The position numbers and the translations under genes are program-made. From Prinia subflava (Eukaryota > Chordata > Aves > Passeriformes > Cisticolidae), in assembly GCF_021018805.1 (NCBI RefSeq), contig NC_086248.1, positions 57,045,485 to 57,109,484 on the forward strand: DNA of 64,000 nt, given 5' to 3'. The notes under the pieces were generated by a model. That model was not told the DNA's origin, ran no database searches, and saw only the letters and a program-made list of their open reading frames with translations. Below, one piece after another: positions 18,501 to 32,100 of the stretch (positions are counted from its first letter, which is position 1; the number at the start of each line of letters is the position of its first letter).

Positions 18501-21500
18501 TGGATGAGAGGCTGGACAGGACCCAGGAATGTGCACCTGGATCCCAGAGCCAGTTGTATCCCGGGCTGCATCCAAAGCAGCGAGGCCAGCAGGGCAAGGG
18601 AGGGGATTCTGCACCTGTGCTTTGCCCTTGTGAGACCACGCCTGGAGTGCTGCATCCAGCTCAGGGTCCTCAGCACAGGAATCATAGAATGTTTTGGGTT
18701 GAAAGCGACTTTAATGATCAGTCCAGTTAACCTCATCTGTTCTCACTGAACCATAAGTCCAATGCTGCAGTAATCATGGTCTGAGAGCCAGACACTTGGT
18801 ACCATCACAGAACAAGCCAAATGCTGCCATGTCACAACAGCATTTTTTGAAATGCCTTTCAAGTTCTGTCACGACCACTGGCCAAAGGACTGTAACTCTA
18901 ACACGTTATCCTACTTTGTGAATAATTATCTCAGTCAGAGCTTCCTCAGTTGTGAACTTTGCAGTATATTTTCTCCCTGTTGGGATAGAAGCAAATTTAT
19001 ACTTAAAATCCAATTTCCCTTTTTCCTAGAGCTGCAAAAACAACTTACAGAAAAGGAGCCAGGAAAGTGGATCCTGCGATCTCCGCTCACTCTGTCAGAT
19101 AAAATGGCAACTGCTATGAAATACCATTGCCCCTCAGCTTAGTTTCTGATATTTCCCTCAAGTTTTTAAAGTAGGGGCACTACAAAAGAAAGACCTGATG
19201 CCTTGTTTTAGACTTATTTTTTTCAGCCTGTATATTTCCAGCCAGTTCACTTTTCCCATCTTGCAGTTAAGGAAATAGCTGTGTATCTGACAACAAACTG
19301 TTCTGGTGTGACCCCATCCCTTAAAGAGAATGCATTTTTACACCACTAAACATTTCAAAGCTTAAGAAAGCTTAGCAAAAACCTCTAGCTCAAACATATG
19401 ACCGTACCTCTGAGTAATGTGGTGAGAGAAATTTGCCATTGTGTTTTGCAATGCTGCGCATGATTTTTAATGCCTTCTCTCCCTTTTTGCGTGTCAGGAG
19501 CCAACGTGGAGATTCAGGAACCACCCTGTAAGAACACAAAAGTGGTAAATTAGGCTTTTACTCTGTAACATTGTAAGTAAAGCAAAACCTTTTATCTTTT
19601 ACCCTCTGTTGACACAAAACACAGACTTTGCAGTCTTTTTCAGTCAAAAAACCTCTTTTGGGGATTGCTTTTCCAGTTAGCCTTCTGTAAAATATTTGAT
19701 ACTAGTGGGCAAGAAAGAAGAAAATAAACTACATCAATACTCTGCAAAGCTGAAAATCAGAAATCTAACTCTTGTATCTGCACAATGGTAGTCAAAAGTA
19801 TAACCAACAAGCAAAGAAGATTCTGTAGAACAGCAACAATGAAAACAACACTAAACACATAGAGTAACACATACAGGCACATCAGGAACCTTCTGGCTGT
19901 ATCACTATAGGATACACACACACAAATGTACTTCTTTTGTAAACTGAACATAAAACAATACTGCTGCTGGCTCTCTCAGTTTCTGCTAGCCATGGGCTAA
20001 GATGATTCACTATGTGAGGGTTCACAGCAGGTAGTGTTTAGGGAAGCAATGCTCAGGAGAAGGCTTTGTGGATTGGTCTCTTTGGATCCATCCCACAGGA
20101 CAGCTGCACTGAGACAGGTGTTTACCATGGCTTAGAGCTCTGCTTTCTCATCAGCTGTACTGCCCAGCTCAGGGGACCTGAGGGCAAGGTCAGACTTTAC
20201 CTAAGTAGATAACGGGAGGCAGAAGTGGGGTCTTATGGCTGATGGGAAAAACAAACTTTGGTCAAGTTAAGCTTATAAACACAGCAGGTTTCTGTGAAGG
20301 GCCAGTTGTGGCTGATCAGAGAGGCAAACTATGGGCAGAAAAACTGAAGTAATGGATGTCTGTGATTCACTAAAAAGGAATTACAAATTACAAAATCAAC
20401 AATATGCAAATATCTTCTTCCTAACCTACATCTTCCACTCTGGATCCACAGCAGGACTCTCAAGGTGCTCAAATAGCAATAATGACAAGAGCAATGACTG
20501 CAACATTACCAATAGTAGAGCAGGAAGAGGAAGTTGGGCAGTGAAATAGCCAGCTGGATCCCCTGCCAGGTGGGAATCAAGTATGCAATTCCAGGGAGAA
20601 TTATAATTCCCAAGGTAAAGAATATCTGAATCACGATTCCAACAATCCGCTGATCGGAACCAACGATCTCCGTCACTGAGCAGAGACAAAGCCAAAATAA
20701 GTAACACAGAAACAAACCCAATTTATACAAAAAAATATTAGAGGTGAAATATGATGAAGGCTGTGCCATATCAGGCCACCAGGTCTGGTCTAGCCCAGCA
20801 TCTTGTCTTCAGCAGTGTAGGCATGTCACTGAGGCTGTCCAGGGCAAACGTGAGGGACACCTGCTCATCAGCTCACGCACCCTTCTTCAGCCAGAGGGGT
20901 TTCTGACTGCATCTTTGCTACTGAATCACATAGGGCCACAACAGGGGTTTGAGACTGCATCATGATCATGCTTGGTGGGAAGTCTTAGCACTCTCCCTGG
21001 TGCAGTTTTGGCACATGCCCCAGACAAGGGGATCCTTCGGGCAGAGGCTGTTCCCAGCAGGTAATATGGACAAGGTGTCTGTGGGGAAGAGAGTTTAACC
21101 ATATCTTGCTGGTTACTCTGAGGGTAAGGTATGATCCAGTCTGGTTTGTTTATTTATTAGGAAAGTTTTAGCTTTTGTTAGTTGGGGTTTTTTTAAAATA
21201 ATTTTGTGGGGGTTTTATTTTGAGAATGTGTCTAATAGCTCTGAAATCTATGCTCGTTTTTCAGGCAATATCCCATGGCCATGACATCCACAACTGAGGT
21301 GAGCAATGTAAGAAAAAGTGTCTTCTGTTTTAAAACTGTCTCCACTACAACAGTTTCAGAGTAAAAGCAGAGGGTTTTACCTTAGTTTGGAACACACAGA
21401 AAAAAAATTATTTTAAATTTAATATTTATTTATTTATTTTGCTAAAGGAGGCACAAATTTACAAGTAACAATGGGTTTTATTTGCTGTCAATGCAGAGAG

Positions 21501-24500
21501 ATATGACAGCATGACCATTTTTATTGACTGTCCATCACATCTGCATGGCTCAGGGGCAGCTCTGTTGCCTAAAGATAGCTGATTAGCACTGCCCCCAAAG
21601 GAGCTGGATTGTATGTAAAAGCAAAGGGAGGTTATTGGGGCAACCTGAAGCACACATCATGGGCTTTGGGAATGTATTAATAGCAACCACCCTCCTGGTG
21701 CAAACAAACCTGTGATCTGTATGTGTTTCTCAAAAGATGTTAGGTTGGTAAATACTCTGGGTTATCCCAGGAGATGAGAGCTGATCCCTGAAGGGCTTTG
21801 GAAGGAATCACTCTATCCAAGAATTTGGCACCTTTAGGTCTGCAGCAATAATACAGTTTACCTGAGGTTCTCAGGATCTGAGTTTTCTCCTAAAGTCAGG
21901 CAGCCTGATCTGAACACTGAAAAGCATTCCTTTCTGTTAAAGCTTGGCAATTTCAAGGAAGCCATGGGTCTCTCACAAAACATATTGCTGTTTAGAGCAC
22001 TTGCCAAAGTTTCAAGATAAGATCTCAGTTTAAAATTTAGCCATGTGCATGAAAGTAAGAGGAAAAGCAGCTTCTGGTCCTTTCACTGGATCTTAGACAG
22101 GAGCTGCTCAGCAGTGTAACTTGGCACAGAAAAACAAAGTTCTTTGGGCTTTAGATGCTAAAAAGGCCAGACTGGTATGTTTGCACATACATCACCACAG
22201 TGCTCCCAGGTCTTATTGTAAGTGTTTATGTCTGGTTGCAGTTCTGCTGTCATTTATCTGAATTCCACTAGGAATTTCAAACACTTGTGACAGACCTCAG
22301 AGACAACAGCAATGATACAACAATGCTTTTATTTTTAGGTAAATCTGACATCCCATCTCTTGAAGGATGCCTTCCTCAATATCTGGCTTTTTCATGCTTT
22401 ATGACTGCCTTGCTGAACCTGGCAGTCATTCAAGACACCACAACAATATCCTTTCTTTGTCAAAAGGAAGCTTGCTATGCAAAGAGCTTCATTGCTATAG
22501 ACTATAGACTGATAAATTATAATCTACCAAAGATTTTGTATTCCTGCTGTTTTGATGCTATTTATAACAAAGCTTCCCTTTCTTTTCCCTTTTCAGGAAA
22601 ATAATAATCCTAATATGGACCCTGGTGTCCAGCCTGACACTAAGCAAAGTCTCCCAGCTAAAGACTGAAAGCAGCCAGCCAAGCTGTGCTCCCAGTGAGG
22701 AGAGGCAGCTAACTCCTCTGAGCATCTGTGTAAGACATTCAGACTCTGCCAAAATAAACCATGTCCCTGTTTGTGTATCCGCTTTATCTGGGGCTTGCTC
22801 TGCAGATTTTTATCATCCTGATGATCTTCTATGTAATAACAAAACCTTTATGTATGAATAATCCATTCCCTCCCCTCTTAATCATTGGAAGACAAATGCA
22901 TTAACTAGGATGGACTTGAGCCATTATTTGCTGATTCCAGAGCCAGTGCTTTGCTCCCAAGAAAAAATATAATGACAAGCAGATGCAGCCAGAGTCTTTT
23001 GTCCCCCCAAAATCCCTCACTTTCCCTAACCAAGAACGAAAGAAGGTAACAGCTCTCACCAATCACATAGCATGTCATCCAGGTCCCCTTGCCAAACATG
23101 CCTTGGAGAAAACGGAAGATCAAAAATACAGTAAAATTTGGTGAAAATGCCACTATGATACCACATATCCCAACCCCGAGGCAGGAGAGCAGGTAGATGA
23201 GGATTCTGCCATATCTGTTGAAAAAGGAAAAGAAAGTGGAAATCATGAAAAGACACAAAGATTTTTCTTTTCCCCAAAACATTTCATTTTAATGCTAGAT
23301 CTGACAGTGCCTTTTTGAGACCAGCCTTTTTCCAAAAGGTGGCTCTCTGAAAATTTGTGCTATTGGCCCTTGGGATATGGAACTCTTTTCCTGTGGTAGT
23401 TATCACTATTGTTACATCACTAATTTCAAAACTTGTAATGTCCTCACCAGCCCTCATTTTGTTTTAGAAAACTCTTTGTCTTTTTGTACCTAAACTGTGG
23501 TCCATATGTTCCAATTCAGGTCTTTGATCTGATCAGGTTTTTGATAAGAGCAATTTTTGCTGAGAATTTCTGTTTCCACAAATTAGTCTTCTAACAATAA
23601 TTACAGCCAGTTCTATGAAAGTCATTTCTGCTTTAACTACTCTATGTGATTTTCTAGATTCAGTTTCGGTTTAGACTGCATCTTTTCAAAATTCGCCTAA
23701 TGTATTCAGGAGTTTCACTTTCCAGCAAGAAATATAATTATGGGCCCAAGGTAAGCCATAATTAAAAAAAAAAAAGTTCCTGTAGTTTCATGGAGTTTTC
23801 AACCAGATCCATTCTTCTGAGTGCTGTCAAGGAGACAAAAGTGAAATGATGTGGCTGCAGCACATTCCCCCAGTTCTGTCAATATACAACATTCACAGCT
23901 GTACAGTGGTTTCATTGGGATCACTATACAAGCACTCCTAGACATATTATTTTATTTTAATAATTGGCTGTAATATCTCTGCTCTTTCACAGTTTTGTGG
24001 TGCTAGTATCACAATTATCTGTCCAGACACTGAGCAGAGATATCTTAAGTTATTCTGTGCCATGGCCTCTTTTTCCCTTGATTTTTCCCTTATTACTATA
24101 ATCCTTGGAAAGATGAGGGTTTCCTTGAAATTACTTTTTTTTGCTAATTCAAAATTTTCTGTCTGAGATGCCATTACAGATAAGTTTGCCTATGAACAAA
24201 TCATACTCTAAGTTATTATTATTACTACAGATATCAAAAAAATATAAACCAGGCAGAAAGTAATTTACAAGAAAGAAAAGAAGAAAAATATTCTGTCATT
24301 GAAACCATCAGGGGAGCTCTTGGCCAATGGACAGGTTGACTACTGTTAAATAGCAGCACAAAGCACAAACTAGGCTCCCTTCTTTACTTTCAGACCAAGG
24401 TAGAGCTTGTGGGAGCTCTCCACTCTGGAGCAGGTTAGCTACCCAAGCCTGAATATGGCCCACACCTTTTCAAAGAATCATGGAATGGGTAAGGTTGAGA

Positions 24501-27500
24501 GGGACTTTTCCATGGTTTCATCCAGCTCTCAGAGAGCTGAGGACTGGTTGGCAGGAGCTATGACCTCGGAGGTAAGCATGAGTGCAGCCTGTGAATGGAG
24601 AGAGTTACACACTGAACCCCTTCCTTCCTTCCTCAGGTAGCAGCTTTCTTCATCAGTGGTGCCCATTAAACATCTTTCAGTAAACATCAGTCAGAAAGCT
24701 CCTCTGAATCCTTCCTTTTTGTTTCTGTGTCCTCCTGCCCTTCCTGGGTCCAGATGTGCACAGCAAACTTCAGAAACCACAAGAAAAGTTCATTTCATAG
24801 CATTTTAAGGTCCAAATAGGACTGGTGAGTGCAATTGCATAAAGTTTCCAGCCCAAATCAAAGCAACATTGGCTGGGTTTTGTTAACTCAGTTTGGGGAT
24901 ATTTATCCCAAAAGAATTAAAGCTGCAAAATGCTGACATGTGCCTATTGCAGGTGATACTGCAATAGTATCACCTGCCAACAAACCAAACAAACCAAAGG
25001 ACAGCAGAGCTCATACTGTACCTGTCAGCAGCATAGCCCAAGATGAATGCTCCAGCCAGGAACCCCAGATTGAGGATGGCCTGGGAGAGATCCAGCATCC
25101 AGGCATTGCCACACACAAGATCATACTGTGGGAACAAGGGAGAGGCATAAGCACCCAGGTGGGTCATTTGTCAACTTCAGGGCAACACATGACAGAACTG
25201 CAAAGGTCCACAGGGGAAGGGGACGCTCAAATATGCTTGCTCAATAACAAGCACCATAGCAAGCACTCTTAAAGTGGCCATGAACAGGGAGAGCTCCTCC
25301 TTGCCAAGAGGATGCTGCCTTTCATACATTAATTGTCCAGATCTGGAAAGCAAATCACTCTTCTGCGAACACCGCTGTTAAAGATGGTGCCAAGGCAAAG
25401 TCCTGACTTTGTTTGGTGCAGAATAAGGGTCCACAGCTATTGCCAGTGAGAACAGCATCTCATAGAAATGGTTTAATTATGCTTCTAACTGCCTTCTAGA
25501 TAAAAGAAAAAAACTTGTAGTCTCTGAGGAAACTGAAAACAGATCTCAGGTCAGTTTCAGACACACTGAATATGTATTCTCTTGGTGTAGCTTTCCGAGA
25601 CTTTTCTAGTCCCTATACTGCAGCATCTGTAACTCCTTAGCACTACTAGCAGGGATGGGGGTGGGGATAGGGGAGGCAAAGGGAAGGAGAAAGTGGTTGA
25701 GAGGAAGGGACTAGGAACAAAAACTAGAATGAAACTAAAACTGAAGTAATTCTATTGACAGCATGGCAAATTACTTTAGAGGTTCCTGGAGAATAAAGAA
25801 ATTTAACCACTGCAGACTATATGGGATTTGGGAGGTTTTAATCCATACCTGGGCTAATCTTTGCAACAATGAGGCCTCAGGACCCAAGGAAGCCATAGAC
25901 AACAGCAGCTGCCACTATTTACCTAGAGAAACCCTTTTGCTTTCAGATGTGAGCTATAGGAAATTTTTAATTGTCAACAAGGTGCTGGTTGCTGAAGCAC
26001 ACACAATGTGCCACATCTGTGCTCACTAGCACACGACAACACCAATGCTCAAGTACTCTGCTTCAGCAGAGTGGCCACAGGGTGGGCTAGAGAGACAGCA
26101 GCCTCTTTGACCTTTCTCCAGTTCTCCAGACCCTAAAAGTTTATGCTGTGTGCCCGAGCTCCATCCCAGCCCATTTGAATGCTGTAATGCCAGATCATTA
26201 TCTGGGCCCGAGGTCTCAGAGGTGCCTACGCAGGCCATACAAGGGGCACCTCGCAGGTCTCCAACCAGACAGATATCCCACCTCCTCTGGCTTTAAACTA
26301 AGTCATGGTTTTGATGGCAACCCCATTACTCCAGGGAGCCTGACTGGCCACCTTTCAGCCAAGGCAAGCTATCAGCACCTGGCTTCCACTTCTGTAAATC
26401 TTGAGCAAGAGCTGCAGAAACCTCTGAGAGGAATAAAACCTGCTCTCAGCTGTCATACTCAAGGGCAACTGCAATGCTTTCCTAAAATAGTCTGATTATA
26501 GAGCGGCACTTTCAGATTCAAATGCTGCTTAACCTCTTGCTTTTTGAAGCTATGACTATGCTAGCAAATTGTATCAAAATATATATTTTGGAAAACAGTG
26601 GAGATTTATAAGAATGACCATTAAAAGAAGATTTTTTAAATCACAATGCAATTGCCTGTGCTGATGCCAGAGGCTGGAACTTTCCTTGACCAACCTTTTC
26701 AAAAACTGTATTTATTTTTAAGTTATTTGATCTCTCTTTACTGTAAAGAAGCAAGGAATAAACTACGACAAAAGAAGGCAGGAGAACAAATGCATGCCAG
26801 AAAGGAAGGAGAAAGTATCTTTAACGGAGAGGATTCTTTCATCTGTACAGCAATTTCCTATGATTTATGCAGCAGCTGGAGCTATCTCTAACAATGTAGT
26901 CAAATATTGTATATATTCTGGGAAACAGTATCATACAGGAAACTTCTAAGGGGCTACAGGCTCTTTCTGAAGATTAGGGACAACACACAAACTGTTCTCC
27001 TAAGTTAGTCCTGCACTTTCTCATTCTCTAAGTATTTAAATAATTTCTGATATAGGTAAGCACTTCTGTTTGATGTAGTACCTAACATTGAAGTCATCAC
27101 CCAGCTAATGTCTTGTTTTTCATTTGCAAACACAACCTTTAGAGGGGAATGTAACCTTTAAAAGAGACTTGAACATTCCTCAGAGACCTTTTCTTTATCG
27201 TAGCTGCCTGTCAGACCCAGATTTCACTGCTTCAGCTGGGACCTGGTTTGATTGTGCATGAAAGTTATCCCTGTATGCACCCCTTGGGCAAAAATCATCT
27301 GCAACAGTTTACCCACAATTGCAGACTGCCTCCAGTTAGTCCTTGGTCCCCTCTGCGGGACACCCCTCCCAAACACCTGCCGTGTTCCTTGCTAGCAGCC
27401 TCCACACAAGGTGGTGCCGGTGCCTCCTCTCTGTTTCTGAACATTCGTACACCCATCCGTGCACGGGCTGATGTGTACACTGCTGAAAATGCCAAACTAT

Positions 27501-29157
27501 TTATTGCAGTGCCAGAGGATGGGGGGAGAAGGCTATCAAAATGTAAAGTAAAGCCTTAGGGTTTTCTTCCCCTGATCTTAAGCCTATTAGTTGTTCTGGT
27601 TACACCCTAAGAAACCCTGCTGGAACCCCGCAAGCTGGCTCCTCGCTGTAGTCACCAAGCAGGTCACCAAGCTCACTGGCCAGCTCCAGCTAAGCCACAT
27701 CCTCTTCCCAGCTTTGCCGTGCTCTCAGCCAAGCCCCTCACTGCACCAGAGCAGGCATGCAGCACAGCCCTGCAGCTTCACCTCTGCATTCAACCCTGCA
27801 GCTTCACCTCTGCATTCAGCCCTGCAGCTGACCTCTGCATTCAGCCCTGCAGCTTCACCTCTGCATTCAGCCCTGCAGCTTCACCTCTGCATTCAGCCCC
27901 GCAGCTTCACCTCTGCATTCAGCCCTGCAGCTTCATTTCTGCATTCAGCCCCGCAGCTTCACCTCTGCATTCAGTCCTTCCCCCACCTGGAGGATTTCTG
28001 TCCACTGTGGGACACAAACCACTGTGCACCTGAACACAGACCCTTTCCGTTTAGGGAGCAGATTAAAAAATGGCCAAATTGGGAAACAATCCGCTTCCTC
28101 ACTGCTTTTCTCTTTAGCCTTGGTGATGAGCTGCTACTGTAAGCAGGAATGACGTGCTGACATCACAGACAGGCAGCAGGAACAGCTCCTTCTGGACATT
28201 CCTCTATAGTGTCCTTAAAGGATGGGAAAACCAGTTCTGTCCTCCCTGCCAGCCTTGCAGCTCATGGAGCCATCCGCTCCTGGTTGGAAATACATCCCTG
28301 TCATGAGTGTCTGCATATGTGCTGAGGCTTGGACACCAACGAGATGCTCAGATTTACAGGAGCAATGGTGTGACTGGAAGGAAGGGTGCTGGGTGCTTCT
28401 GTAAAAGAGCAGCAAACCAGTTAAGTGAGATCTCTCTGGGAGAAGGAAGAGGCTTTGCCCTGGCTCCCTGTAGCTCATTAGTGGTGAAATCCCTCTAAGG
28501 AGTGGCAACTGGAGGAGCTCGTACATGACTGATGACTGGCAAATATGGCAGTGTGGCAGCTTCTCATTTCTTCATGACTTTGGAACAAGGCAAACATTTT
28601 CCTTTCCAGTCTGACCTACAGACTAACCACAAACATGTAATTCCTGGTACTTGAGAGAGCTTTATTCACTTCAGCACACATATTCCTGCAGAAATATATT
28701 GTTTTAAATCACAACATACCATTAAAAGCGCCTCAAAATGTAGCAACCTTGGGGAGGAGTTTTGAAGAGCTTTAATTGTAACTGCCTGTTACAATTAAAT
28801 TACAAAACAATGGATTAAACTCTATGGTGAGATAGAGTTCATAGTTAAGGAAACCTGGGGAGATGCTGAGTGTTGCTGAATGTTCCCTATTTGTTGCTGG
28901 GCAGCTCTTCTCCTCTCGTCCACTGGCCTTTCAAACTGCTATCTCTCCCACATCCTTACTGCAACAAACCCCTCTGCAAGTGCATGCAGTGGAAAGGGAG
29001 AAATTACCTTCTCTTTCGCTTTCTGTCAAAGCTTCTGGCAGAGCACTAAGGGATGAAGCCACTGTCCCTCTCCGTGTCTTGTTTCCAGCTGAGCACTTAC
29101 CAGGACAAGCAGAGTCAGTCACTACCCTGCTGCCAGGGCACTGGGGCTCAGGGCCCC

Positions 29158-29191
<34 letters not shown>

Positions 29192-32100
29192 GCCCAGGAC
29201 AGGTTAGTTTTGAAAGCTTTGTAAGTTTTCCTCCTGTGCATGACCAAAAGCTTTTTGTCCCTGCCACTGGGATCACCTCATTCATTGAGCGTCCTGGCAC
29301 AGAAAGCCTGTTCTGTACTTCTCCTCTTTCTCTGTCTCTTCAGGGCCAAAGCAAGAGGGAGGTAGAGAAACTCTTCATCTCCTAATGAGGGAAAAGCAGC
29401 AGCTTTCCTCAAAATAATATGAAAAAAATTGAACCCTCAATTAGTACCAGTGGGTTTGATGGCAGTGGAAGAAGCACAGCCCCACTGGCATAACCCCTGC
29501 AAGAAACTGCTCCAGCCCCTCATATGGAGAAATCTTAGTCAGAGTTTCATAAGAAATTCAGCATTTGCCGCTCCCTCTGCTCTCTATATGCCCTTTTCCC
29601 TTTTCTCTCCCCTAATTAATATTAACCTCACCATGACAGTGAAAATAAGACAGGATATACTGCCATGCCAATAACAACAGTCACACTAGAACAACAATTT
29701 GAGGGTAAATTGAGTTGTTTATTCCCTTGGAGGAGGATAGCAGAAAGACCAGCTGTGCTTTTTCCACCCTGAGTTTGACTGACGTGTTATCTCCTTCTCT
29801 CAGGGACTGTAAAAACCATGAGACAAACATTATTTGTTTCTTTCCAGGTTTCTCTGCAAATGTTGACTGATATTTTCTGGAATGCCTGGTGAGCAGAGAG
29901 TAAGATTGATTCCCAGCAGGTGTAATAGGCTATGTTCAGATGATCATTTGTCCACCTCAGACCCCACACTTTGGCAACAAAGTATTGTTAGATCTCAAGA
30001 TGGCATCATACACAGTGTGCAGATTTGCTTCAGACAGGACATACAGAAATCTGTCCCTTCTGCTCAACTCCTGCTGACAAAGGCTGAAATAAATGCTGCC
30101 TAAAATATGCCCATCTGTGCTGTAGCTGCTGCTGACCACACAGACCTCCTCTTCCTTCCCTCCCCCACCTGTGGCCATTTCCCTGCAGTTGCAGTTGAAG
30201 CTCATGCCCATGCCTTGAAGAGTCACCAATGTGTCAGAAGAAAAATTTCTTCAGTGTCTGAAGAAAATGATGCTCCCTTCACACACTATTTCCAGCTGCC
30301 CTGTCACAAAGTGCTAGACTTGTCTCTCAGGGACCATAGTGCATAGTGCCAAAGCCCAGCAGTCTTAAAGATCAGTGACCCCATCTTCAGCACAGTTTTC
30401 TGGAAAAGTTTGGTTTATTGACTTTGGTATATCATGTATACATCGGTCCTTCATAAGGCTCACCCAGCAGGACCTGGCAGGCAAAACACTTTCTGTTTCA
30501 CGTGCTACACAGCTCAGGGGATGACCTGGGCTCCCCTCCAGACCCCTGGCCCAGAGGTTGTGGCCCCCCAGTCCACTGCAGCCTCCCAGCACACCTGTTG
30601 TTTCTCCATCTCCATCTGCTGCACAGAAACACAGTCCTTCCCTTCCCTCCTCCCTCTGAGGAGCTGCTGCTGTCACCAGCCCTCCCTCCTGAGCAGGGCC
30701 AGCCACCTGCTGGGACCAGCATCATTTCAGGTGGCACCAGCTGGCATGAGTCAGGAATTGATTTACCTTGTTAATTTACCCTGTCAGCTTCCCTCTCCAG
30801 GAAAAATCTGAGAAGCCACTGCATTCTCATCCTGCTGCTGACGCAGATTCACAGGGAGATATGCAAGAGATGCTCAATTAAACTGGAGCTGATTGCACTG
30901 GGCCAAGGTTCTCTGCACAGCCCCACCACCTCAACACAGCTGAGTCTCAAAATGATATCTTGAAACCTTTATGTCAGCCCAGGTCTTCTTTGTTTAACTC
31001 TAACACATTGCAGGTTTGTGTGTGCAGCACCAGTGACAACTTTCTCAAATCTGGATTGCCCTCACAGAAAAGCCTGAGCTAAAGCACTAGAGCACAGAGC
31101 CCCTTGGCCATGTCACTGCAGAAGTAGGCACCTATTGTCAGAGCCTACTGGACACCAAGAGATCTTAAGAGGGAATCTTTGGCAATACTGTGTTGCTCAT
31201 CACAAGAACAAGGTAACTGGCTTTGCCACGTGTTGCTCTTACAATACAATTTGCTAAATTAATACAATTTGCTCTTCTGCTCAAATGCTGAAAGAGGAAA
31301 GTCCTGTACATTCTCCCAGAACCTCACTGTGCCCCAACACTGAGACCTGGGAGTCCTGCAGCAGCAGGCACCTCAAGCAGTACTTAAAATAAGTGTGTGC
31401 TTTGTATCAATGTACACTCCTCTTCTTTCCTTTGCTTCCTTGTGCTGATGCTGCTGTGAACACCTTTGCATAAGACAACTATCTCAGATGAGAGGATGGC
31501 CAGTGAGCAACCTGAGCAGTGAAGTCAGGTACTACAATGCATTAGTTTCACAACTCCTTAAAGATCAGTCACATGATTTAGCTTCTGAGGGTGCTCAGAG
31601 CTTATTGCAATAGCCTGTGCTTTTGGCTGCCAGACCTCCTGCGTGATATGACATCTATCCACAGAGAAGGCTTTATATGTCTGCTTTTGGCCTCTGAATC
31701 CCCTGTCACACTGCAAATCCACACTGGACCTGTGCTTGCCATAGTCCTGGAAGAATTCTTTCAGTACACTGAGTTTTCCCCTCCTCCTCTCTCTCCCTGA
31801 ACAGGCATCCCGAGACTGTTTTGTAACTCATCCTTTTAACTTTGTCTCCCTGGTCACTTCCACTGCTGATTCAACAAGACACGCCAGAAATCTTTAGCTG
31901 AAAGAAACATTTCTGCACACATGGACAAAATGAAGCATTTACAAGTAGATGGGTAAGGAAATAAGTCTTTGGTGAGCTAATTAAACAGAGGCCAAATTGA
32001 GTCATGGTTTGTTAGAGACTCAGCTGGGTGAAAAGAGACTAAATTAAATCTGGGATATAAATTGTCTTTGCTGGATATATAACTCATTATTAAGATATCA

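Larger units (their letters stand above)
14797..19407. other. SLC22A3 intron 5
   Basis: About 4.6 kb. It hosts the composite CR1 structure at 17887-18740. The rest shows no coding or RNA gene that I can support. Confidence 0.8.

Noticed and set aside
18163..18749. Several overlapping open frames of about 80-158 codons on both strands
   Set aside because: They fall within CR1 fragments. They are remnants of the retroposon body, not host genes.
27591..28142. Open frame of about 183 codons, the second longest on the plus strand
   Set aside because: Most of it is the 26-bp minisatellite in an intron. The composition is repetitive, a second frame is equally open, and no domain is recognised.
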